DNA of 56,845 nucleotides from Rubrivivax sp. (GTDB lineage Bacteria; Pseudomonadota; Gammaproteobacteria; Burkholderiales; Burkholderiaceae_C): the NCBI GenBank assembly GCA_019635285.1, contig JAHBZS010000030.1, positions 1 to 56,845 on the forward strand. Reading direction: 5' to 3'. Positions 50,719-56,845 of this stretch are shown in pieces; positions within the stretch are counted from its first letter, which is position 1, and every line of letters begins with the position of its first letter. The translations under genes were made by a program, and so were the position numbers. The notes under the pieces are model-generated. The model was not told the DNA's origin. It saw only the letters and a list, made by a program, of their open reading frames with translations, and did not search any database.

Positions 50719-51340
50719 CCGGGCAGGCTTCGGGCCGCGTCTGGTCGAAGGCCGGCAGCTGCATGCAGGCGTCGAACACGCGCATCACGTTCGGCACATG
50801 GTCGGTGCGGCACTTGAAGCGCTGCGCATTGAAGATCTGCGGCACCAGCGTGCAGTCGGCCAGCGTCGGCGTGTCGCCGTGGCAGAAGCGCGCCGGCTGC
50901 GCCGCCAGCTGGCGCTCCACCGCCTCCAGGCCGGTTTCGACCCAATGACGGTACCAGCGGTCCTTGTCTTCCTCGCTGACTTTCAGCGACTGCGTCAGGT
51001 AGCGCAGCACGCGCAGGTTGTTCAGCGGGTGGATCTCGCAGGCGATGTCCAGCGCCAGCGCGCGCACGCGGGCCCGGCCCACCGGGTCGGCCGGCAGCAG
51101 CGGCGGCTGGGGATGGGTCTCGTCCAGGTATTCGATGATGGCCAGCGACTGCGTCACGATGTGGTCGCCGTCGCGCAGCAGCGGCACCAGCCGCGTCGCC
51201 GACACCGCCGCGTAGGACTCGGCGGTCTGCTCGCCCTTGACCAGATGCACCGGCTTGTAGTCGTAGTCCAGGCCCTTCAGCGCCAGCGCGATGCGCACGC
51301 GGTACGACGCCGACGAGCGGAAGTAGTTGTACAGCTCCAT
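50708..51340 (-). CDS. maiA: Maleylacetoacetate (or maleylpyruvate) isomerase
   Basis: A 210-residue zeta-class glutathione transferase-like enzyme that isomerises maleylacetoacetate to fumarylacetoacetate, or maleylpyruvate in the gentisate pathway, using glutathione. The active-site SSASYRVRIALALKG (Ser-Ser-x-Ser) is near residue 9, and DGDHIVTQSLAIIEYLDETH and GDTPTLADCTLVPQIFNAQRF are the later family motifs. ATG 51340 fits MELYNYFRSS. It follows an FAH-family hydrolase gene by 11 bases, so the pair carries out the last two steps of ring-cleavage product breakdown. Confidence 0.88.
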   Translation of the reverse strand: MELYNYFRSSASYRVRIALALKGLDYDYKPVHLVKGEQTAESYAAVSATRLVPLLRDGDHIVTQSLAIIEYLDETHPQPPLLPADPVGRARVRALALDIACEIHPLNNLRVLRYLTQSLKVSEEDKDRWYRHWVETGLEAVERQLAAQPARFCHGDTPTLADCTLVPQIFNAQRFKCRTDHVPNVMRVFDACMQLPAFDQTRPEACPDAF

Positions 51341-51351
51341 GCCGCCGCCCC

Positions 51352-52044
51352 TCAGCGCACCGCCACGCGCAGCTTGCCCAGCCCGTCGATGGCGCATTCC
51401 ATGAGCTCGCCGCGCTGCACCGCGCCCACGCCGGCCGGCGTGCCGCTGAAGATCAGGTCGCCGGGCTGTAGCAGCCAGGCGCTGCTGAGGTGGGCGATGA
51501 TCTCGTCGACGCTCCAGATCAGCTCGGACAGATCACCCTTCTGGCGCAGCTGCCCATCGACGTGCAGCGTGATCGCGCCCTTGTCCAGCCGGCCGGTGCG
51601 CGCGATGGGGTGCACCGGGCCGATCGGCGCGCTCTGCTCGAAGGCCTTGCCGATGCACCACGGCCGGCCCTGCTTCTTCATGTCGTTCTGCAGGTCGCGG
51701 CGCGTCATGTCCAGGCCGATGGCATAGCCCCAGACGTGCTGCGACGCTTCGGCCACCGGGATATCGCGCCCACCGCGGCCGATGGCCACCACCAGTTCGA
51801 CTTCGTGGTGCAGGTTCGCGGTCTGGCTGGGATAGGCCATCTCGCCCGTGGCGCCTTCGGGCACCACCAGCACCGCGTCGGCCGGCTTCAGGAAGAAGAA
51901 CGGCGGCTCGCGCCCGGTGTGGCCCATCTCCTTCGCATGCTCCACGTAGTTGCGGCCCACGCAATACACCCGATGCACCGGGAACGAACGGCCGTCCGAG
52001 ACCGGCACGACGACCTGGGCGGGCGGGGTCAGCACGAAGCTCAT
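51352..52044 (-). CDS. Fumarylacetoacetate hydrolase family protein (fumarylpyruvate hydrolase-like)
   Basis: A 230-residue hydrolase. Metal-site segments are CVGRNYVEHAKEMG, LHHEVELVVAIG (two Glu and the catalytic region) and GYAIGLDMTRRDLQ (Asp). The C-terminal GDLIFSGTPAGVGAVQRG is the family signature. The short form is typical of fumarylpyruvate or acylpyruvate hydrolases rather than the 400-residue fumarylacetoacetase. Coupled to the isomerase gene, it probably splits fumarylpyruvate or a similar product. No dioxygenase is present in the window to fix the pathway. Confidence 0.85.
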   Translation of the reverse strand: MSFVLTPPAQVVVPVSDGRSFPVHRVYCVGRNYVEHAKEMGHTGREPPFFFLKPADAVLVVPEGATGEMAYPSQTANLHHEVELVVAIGRGGRDIPVAEASQHVWGYAIGLDMTRRDLQNDMKKQGRPWCIGKAFEQSAPIGPVHPIARTGRLDKGAITLHVDGQLRQKGDLSELIWSVDEIIAHLSSAWLLQPGDLIFSGTPAGVGAVQRGELMECAIDGLGKLRVAVR

Positions 52045-52118
52045 CGCGAATCCTTCTTGAAGACTTTGGCAAGTGCGCGCCGATCATGCCACGCGAGCCG
52101 CCCGGATAAACTGCCGCG

Positions 52119-52664
52119 ATGTTCGACACGCACCGCATCAAGCACTGCCGTGTCTGTGGCGCCGCCACCGCGTACCGCGTGCCTGCAGACGACAACCGCG
52201 AACGCGCGATCTGCGGCGCCTGCGGCGAGATCCACTACGAGAACCCGCTGAACGTCGTCGGCACCGTGCCGGTATGGGGCGAGCAGGTGCTGCTGTGCCG
52301 CCGCAACATCGAGCCGCGCTACGGCCTGTGGACCTTGCCGGCCGGCTTCATGGAGCTGGGCGAGACCATCGCCGAAGGCGCGGTGCGCGAGACCGTCGAG
52401 GAGGCCGGCGCGCGCATCGAACTGCAGGGCCTGTTCACGCTGCTCAACGTGGTGCGCGTCGGCCAGGTGCACCTGTTCTACCGCGCGCGGCTGCTGGACA
52501 CGCAGTTCGCGCCGGGGCCCGAGACGATCGAGGCGCAGCTGTTCCACGAGCACGAGATCCCGTGGGAACAGATCGCCTTCCGCACGGTGCGCGAGACGCT
52601 GCAGCGCTTCTTCGACGACCGGCGCCGCGGCCACTTCGACCTGCACCAGGCGGACATCGCCTGA
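52119..52664 (+). CDS. NUDIX hydrolase with zinc ribbon
   Basis: A 181-residue protein. An N-terminal zinc ribbon (C10, C13, C32, C35) precedes a NUDIX domain whose box reads GFMELGETIAEGAVRETVEE, then AGARI, with the metal-binding REVEE-type acidic residues. The architecture resembles NudC-like or ADP-ribose pyrophosphatase proteins. The exact nucleotide substrate is not evident. It is transcribed divergently from the FAH-family gene (74-base gap) and convergently to lpdA. Confidence 0.85.
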   Translation: MFDTHRIKHCRVCGAATAYRVPADDNRERAICGACGEIHYENPLNVVGTVPVWGEQVLLCRRNIEPRYGLWTLPAGFMELGETIAEGAVRETVEEAGARIELQGLFTLLNVVRVGQVHLFYRARLLDTQFAPGPETIEAQLFHEHEIPWEQIAFRTVRETLQRFFDDRRRGHFDLHQADIA

Positions 52665-52728
52665 GGCGAGCGCCGCGCCCGCGCCTGCCTCCGCGGCGGC
52701 GGACGCAGACGGGGGTGGCGCGGTCGCT

Positions 52729-54522
52729 CTACTTGCGCGGCGGCGGCACGTCGGTGCAGGTGCCGTGCGCCACCTCGGCCGCCATGCCGATGCTTTCGCC
52801 CAGCGTGGGGTGCGGGTGGATGGTCTTGCCGATATCGACCTCGTCGGCGCCCATCTCGATGGCCAGCGCCACCTCGCCGATCATGTCGCCGGCGTGCGTG
52901 CCGACGATGCCGCCGCCCAGGATGCGGTGCGTCTCGGCGTCGAACAGCAGCTTGGTGAAGCCTTCGTCGCGGCCGTTGGCGATGGCCCGGCCGGAGGCCG
53001 TCCACGGGAACAAGCCCTTCTTCAGCGCGATGCCCTTGGCCTTGGCTTCGTCCTCGGTCAGGCCGACCCAGGCCACCTCGGGGTCGGTGTAGGCCACGCT
53101 GGGGATCACGCGCGCATCGAAGGCCGTCTTCTCGCCGGCCGCCACCTCGGCGGCCACGTGCGCCTCGTGCACCGCCTTGTGCGCCAGCATCGGCTGGCCG
53201 ACGATGTCGCCGATGGCGAAGATGTGCGGCACGTTCGTACGCATCTGCACGTCCACCGGGATGAAGCCGCGGTCGCTGACCAGCACGCCGGCCTTGTCGG
53301 CGCCGATCTTCTTGCCGTTGGGGCTGCGGCCCACGGCCTGCAGCACCAGGTCGTACAGGCCTTCGCTGGTCTTGCCGTCGGCGCCTTCGAAGCGCACCTT
53401 GATGCCGTCGGCGGTGGCCTCGGCACCGACGGTCTTGGTCTTCAGCATGATGTGGTCGAAGCGTGGCGCGTTCATCTTCTGCCACACCTTCACCAGGTCA
53501 CGGTCGGCGCCCAGCATCAGCGAATCCATCATCTCGACCACGTCCAGCCGTGCGCCCAGCGTGCTGTACACCGTGCCCATCTCCAGGCCGATGATGCCGC
53601 CGCCGACGACGAGCATGCGCTTGGGCGTCTGGCGCAGCTCCAGCGCGCCGGTGGAATCGACGATGCGCGGGTCGTCGGGCAGGAAGGGCAGCCGCACCGC
53701 CTGCGAGCCCGCGGCGATGATGCATTGCTTGAAGCGGATGGTCTGCGTCTTGCCGGTCTTGTCCTGCGCGGTGCCGGTGGTCTCCTCGACCTGCACGTGG
53801 TGCGGGTCGACGAAGCTGCCGTAGCCGCGCACCACCGTCACCTTGCGCATCTTGGCCATTGCGCTTAAGCCCCCGGTGAGCTTGCCCACCACCTTGTTCT
53901 TGTGCGCCAGCAGCTTGGCCGCGTCGACCGTGGGCGCACCGAAGCTGACGCCCACGTCGGCGAAGTGCTTGACCTCGTCCATCACCGCGGCCACGTGCAG
54001 CAGCGCCTTGCTGGGGATGCAGCCGACGTTCAGGCACACGCCGCCGAGCGTGGCGTAGCGCTCGACCAGCACGGTCTTCATGCCCAGGTCAGCAGCACGG
54101 AAGGCGGCCGAATAGCCGCCCGGCCCGGCGCCGAGCACCAGCATGTCGCACTCGAGGTCGGCGCCGCCGGCGTAGCTGGCCGCAGCCGGCGCCGGCGCGG
54201 GTGCCGAGGCCGTGGCTGCCGGTGCCGGTGTCCGTGCGGGTGCCGCCGCGGCGGGCGCGGCCTTCGGCGCGGCGGCAGCCCCGCCCTCGCCTTCCAGCAC
54301 CAGGATCAGCGCGCCTTCGTTGACCTTGTCGCCGAGGGCCAGCTTCAGCTCCTTGACGACGCCGGCCGCCGACGACGGAATCTCCATCGACGCCTTGTCG
54401 CTTTCCACGGTGATCAGGCTCTGCTCGGCCTGCACGGTGTCGCCGGGCTTGACCAGCAGCTCGATCACCGCCACGTCCTTGAAGTCGCCGATGTCCGGGA
54501 CCTTGACTTCGATGAGGGCCAT
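52729..54522 (-). CDS. lpdA: Dihydrolipoyl dehydrogenase with N-terminal lipoyl domain (PDH E3)
   Basis: A 597-residue E3 of the pyruvate dehydrogenase complex that reoxidises dihydrolipoamide with NAD. It opens with a lipoyl domain (residues about 1-80, modified Lys in [10 protein letters not shown]), then an Ala/Pro linker (about 85-118). The flavoprotein follows: FAD motif [14 protein letters not shown], redox disulfide [17 protein letters not shown] motif [12 protein letters not shown] and the catalytic His in [12 protein letters not shown] lipoyl domain on E3 is known in Ralstonia-like betaproteobacteria. It lies 16 bases after aceF. Confidence 0.97.
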   Translation of the reverse strand: MALIEVKVPDIGDFKDVAVIELLVKPGDTVQAEQSLITVESDKASMEIPSSAAGVVKELKLALGDKVNEGALILVLEGEGGAAAAPKAAPAAAAPARTPAPAATASAPAPAPAAASYAGGADLECDMLVLGAGPGGYSAAFRAADLGMKTVLVERYATLGGVCLNVGCIPSKALLHVAAVMDEVKHFADVGVSFGAPTVDAAKLLAHKNKVVGKLTGGLSAMAKMRKVTVVRGYGSFVDPHHVQVEETTGTAQDKTGKTQTIRFKQCIIAAGSQAVRLPFLPDDPRIVDSTGALELRQTPKRMLVVGGGIIGLEMGTVYSTLGARLDVVEMMDSLMLGADRDLVKVWQKMNAPRFDHIMLKTKTVGAEATADGIKVRFEGADGKTSEGLYDLVLQAVGRSPNGKKIGADKAGVLVSDRGFIPVDVQMRTNVPHIFAIGDIVGQPMLAHKAVHEAHVAAEVAAGEKTAFDARVIPSVAYTDPEVAWVGLTEDEAKAKGIALKKGLFPWTASGRAIANGRDEGFTKLLFDAETHRILGGGIVGTHAGDMIGEVALAIEMGADEVDIGKTIHPHPTLGESIGMAAEVAHGTCTDVPPPRK

Positions 54523-54538
54523 CTTGGGTCTCCCGGTG

Positions 54539-56221
54539 TCAGAGCGCGATGCGGCGGAAGTCCGCCAGCAGCTGCCCCAGGTAGGCGTTGAAGCGCGCGG
54601 CCGCGGCGCCGTCGATCACGCGATGGTCGTAGCTCAGCGACAGCGGCAGCGTCAGCCGCGGCACGAACTGCTTGCCGTCCCACACCGGCTTCTGGTAACC
54701 CTTGGACAGGCCCAGGATGGCCACCTCCGGCGCGTTGATGATCGGCGTGAAAGTGGTGCCGCCGATGCCGCCCAGCGAGCTGATCGAGAAGCAGCCGCCG
54801 CTCATGTCGGCGGGGCCGAGCTTGCCGTCGCGCGCCTTCTTCGACAGGTCCGCCATCTCCTGCGCGATCTGCAGCAGGCCCTTCTGGTCGGCGTCCTTCA
54901 GCACCGGCACGACCAGCCCGTTGGGCGTGTCGGCGGCGAAGCCGATGTGGAAGTACTTCTTGTAGACCAGCGCGTCGCCGTCCAGGCTGGCGTTGAACTC
55001 GGGGAACTTCTTCAGCGCCGCGACCACCGCCTTGATGACGAAGGCGAGCATGGTCACCTTGATGCCGGCCTTCTCGTTCTCCTTGTTCAGCTGCACGCGC
55101 AGCGCCTCGAGGTCGGTGATGTCGGCCTCGTCGTTGTTGGTGACGTGCGGGATCATCACCCAGTTGCGGTGCAGGTTGGCGCCCGCGATCTTCTTGATGC
55201 GCGACAGCTCCTTGCGCTCGATCTCGCCGAACCTAGCGAAATCGATCTGCGGCCACGGCAGCAGACCCGGCAACGCACCACCCGCTGGCGCAGCCGGCGC
55301 CGCGGCCTTCTGCGCGCCGGTCTGCACGGCGCCGGCCATCACGCCCTTGACGAATCCCTGCACGTCTTCGTGGGTGATGCGGCCCTTCGGCCCGCTGCCG
55401 CTCACCTCGTCGAGCGGCACGCCGAGTTCGCGCGCGAAGCGTCGCACCGAGGGCGATGCATGCGGCAGATGCGCCGGCGGCGCGGTCGGTTCGTGCGGCG
55501 GCAGCGCTGCCGTCGGCAAGGCACGCGGCGCACGCACGGGGGCGGCCGCTTGCGTCGTTGGTGCCGCTGCGGGAGCCTGCGCAGCGGCCTGTGCGGGTTC
55601 CGTCGCGACAGCGGCCGCTTCGGCGGCCTCGATCAGCGCCACCAGCGAGCCTTGCGACACCTTGTCGCCGAGCTTGACCTTGACCTCCCGGATCACGCCG
55701 GCGCGCGTCGCCGGAATCTCCATCGACGCCTTGTCGCTCTCCACGGTGATCAGGCTCTGCTCGAGCTTGACGACGTCGCCCGGCTTGACGAACACCTCGA
55801 TCACCGCGACTTGCTTGAAGTCACCGATGTCGGGAACGCGCAACTCGGCCAATGCGCCGATCGCGCGAGCCGCCGGCGGCGCCGCGCTCGCCATTGCTGC
55901 CGGCGGCGTCGCGGCTGCCATCGGTGCGGGCGCGGACGCCGGCGTTGGCTGGGCGCTCGGCGGTGCTGCGACCGCTGCAGGCACCGCGCCCTCGAGCAGC
56001 GCAATCAACGAGCCCTGGTTCACCTTGTCGCCGAGCCTGACCTTCAGCTCCTTGACGACGCCGGCCGCGCTCGACGGAATCTCCATCGACGCCTTGTCGC
56101 TCTCGACCGTGACCAGGCTCTGCTCGGGCTTGATCGCATCGCCGGGTCCGACGAGCAGCTCGATGACCGCGACGTCCTTGAAGTCCCCGATGTCGGGAAC
56201 GCGCACTTCGACCAATGCCAT
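54539..56221 (-). CDS. aceF: Dihydrolipoamide acetyltransferase (PDH E2)
   Basis: A 560-residue core of pyruvate dehydrogenase. There are two lipoyl domains (about residues 2-78 and 120-197, each with [10 protein letters not shown]), separated by Ala/Pro linkers. A peripheral subunit-binding domain follows ([20 protein letters not shown], then [13 protein letters not shown], near 257-295), then the catalytic domain with the His/Asp motif [15 protein letters not shown] near the end. ATG 56221 ([13 protein letters not shown]) is followed at once by the first lipoyl domain. It sits 35 bases after aceE. Confidence 0.97.
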   Translation of the reverse strand: MALVEVRVPDIGDFKDVAVIELLVGPGDAIKPEQSLVTVESDKASMEIPSSAAGVVKELKVRLGDKVNQGSLIALLEGAVPAAVAAPPSAQPTPASAPAPMAAATPPAAMASAAPPAARAIGALAELRVPDIGDFKQVAVIEVFVKPGDVVKLEQSLITVESDKASMEIPATRAGVIREVKVKLGDKVSQGSLVALIEAAEAAAVATEPAQAAAQAPAAAPTTQAAAPVRAPRALPTAALPPHEPTAPPAHLPHASPSVRRFARELGVPLDEVSGSGPKGRITHEDVQGFVKGVMAGAVQTGAQKAAAPAAPAGGALPGLLPWPQIDFARFGEIERKELSRIKKIAGANLHRNWVMIPHVTNNDEADITDLEALRVQLNKENEKAGIKVTMLAFVIKAVVAALKKFPEFNASLDGDALVYKKYFHIGFAADTPNGLVVPVLKDADQKGLLQIAQEMADLSKKARDGKLGPADMSGGCFSISSLGGIGGTTFTPIINAPEVAILGLSKGYQKPVWDGKQFVPRLTLPLSLSYDHRVIDGAAAARFNAYLGQLLADFRRIAL

Positions 56222-56256
56222 GGTGGTTGTCTCCGCTCGAGCGAACGAGTTTTTCT

Positions 56257-56845
56257 TCAGGCGTGCAGCGGGTCGATCTTGTCGATCTCGATCTGGTACC
56301 TCGCGATCGCGTCGCTGACGATGGAGGTCGGCACCGCACCTTCGTCGGCGAGCGCCTTCAGCGCCGCCAGCGCGATGTAGTGGCGGTTGATCTCGAAATG
56401 CTGGCGCAGTCTGCTGCGGAAGTCGCTGCGGCCGAAGCCGTCGGTGCCGAGCACGGTGTAGCTGCGGCCCTTCGGGATGAAGCCGCGGATCTGGTCGACG
56501 TAGGCCTTGATGTAGTCGGTCGACGCGACCACGGGGCCCGCGTGCGCCGCGAGTTGCTGGGTGACGAAGGGCACGCGCGGCGCAGCGGTCGGATGCAACA
56601 GGTTCCAGCGGTCGCAGCCGCGGCCCTCGCGCGCCAGCTCGTTGAAGCTCGGGCAGCTCCACACATTGGCGGCAACGCCCCACTCGCTCTCCAGCAGGTC
56701 CTTGGCGGCGATCGACTCGCGCAGGATCGACCCCGAGCCGAGCAGGTTCACGCGCGGGGTCTTCTTGGCACCTTCGAGCAGCAGGTACATGCCCTTGATG
56801 ATCTGCTCTTCGGTGCCGGGTTTCAGGCCGGGCATCGCGTAGTTC
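56257..56845 (-). CDS. aceE: Pyruvate dehydrogenase E1, C-terminal part (runs off window)
   Basis: The last 195 or so codons of the homodimeric E1 component, which decarboxylates pyruvate and acetylates E2 lipoyl groups. Segments NYAMPGLKPGTEEQIIKGMY, LGSGSILRESIAAKDLLESE, NVWSCPSFNELAREG and TVLGTDGFGRSD are typical of the AceE C-terminal domain. The 5' part, with the ThDP site, lies beyond 56845. aceE-aceF-lpdA form one operon on the minus strand. Confidence 0.95.
   Translation of the reverse strand, partial: NYAMPGLKPGTEEQIIKGMYLLLEGAKKTPRVNLLGSGSILRESIAAKDLLESEWGVAANVWSCPSFNELAREGRGCDRWNLLHPTAAPRVPFVTQQLAAHAGPVVASTDYIKAYVDQIRGFIPKGRSYTVLGTDGFGRSDFRSRLRQHFEINRHYIALAALKALADEGAVPTSIVSDAIARYQIEIDKIDPLHA

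Noticed and set aside
54212-56380. Long plus-strand frames opposite aceF and lpdA.
   Set aside because: They mirror the lipoyl and linker coding sequence and show no domain of their own.

Overview
This window is very GC-rich and its genes are typical of a betaproteobacterium of the order Burkholderiales, probably a Rubrivivax/Ideonella/Leptothrix-like lineage. Pointers are class I PHA synthase with acetoacetyl-CoA reductase, EarP with an arginine-type EF-P, a pyruvate dehydrogenase complex whose E3 carries a lipoyl domain, a Bug/TTT receptor, and the gene order pgeF-phbC-phbB. The genus cannot be fixed from the sequence alone.

Positions 1-6934 look like the end of a genomic island inserted at the 3' end of tRNA-His. 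It holds the N-terminus of a ParB-like protein, a coiled-coil/HTH gene cut by an IS21-family element, an N-terminal threonine dehydratase remnant on the other side of that IS, an opine-dehydrogenase-family gene, a Bug receptor whose start was removed by an IS3-family element, and a P4-type integrase cut by the same IS3 element. Almost every gene in this part is broken.

From 6935 on the content is core chromosome. 6935-13437 carries tRNA-His, ppiD, tRNA-Val, hupB, pgsA, uvrC and the divergent earP. 13490-16767 is efp, a DUF3445 heme-dependent N-demethylase-like gene and an mnmC with a shortened methyltransferase half. rpiA follows, with a group II intron (about 17678-19742) lodged in its leader directly before the start codon, then pyrD.

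21047-33518 is more accessory: a serine-hydrolase-like lipoprotein, an acyl-CoA synthetase overlapping a ThDP enzyme that resembles 2-hydroxyacyl-CoA lyase 2, a BON protein, an MFS carrier with a DUF1624 acyltransferase, an ankyrin protein containing a 24-bp tandem repeat, a lipoprotein, an SDR without the usual YxxxK, an XRE/MmyB regulator preceded by three copies of a short repeat, and thrH.

33549-37251 is a molybdate module: DUF2478 divergent from modABC-modE. The rest is housekeeping: purL (with short in-frame repeat insertions), map-glnD-mnmH-DUF2189-DUF2788 tightly packed on the plus strand, phbB/phbC/pgeF/maiA/FAH hydrolase on the minus strand, a NUDIX hydrolase, and the pyruvate dehydrogenase operon aceE-aceF-lpdA, with aceE running off the right edge.
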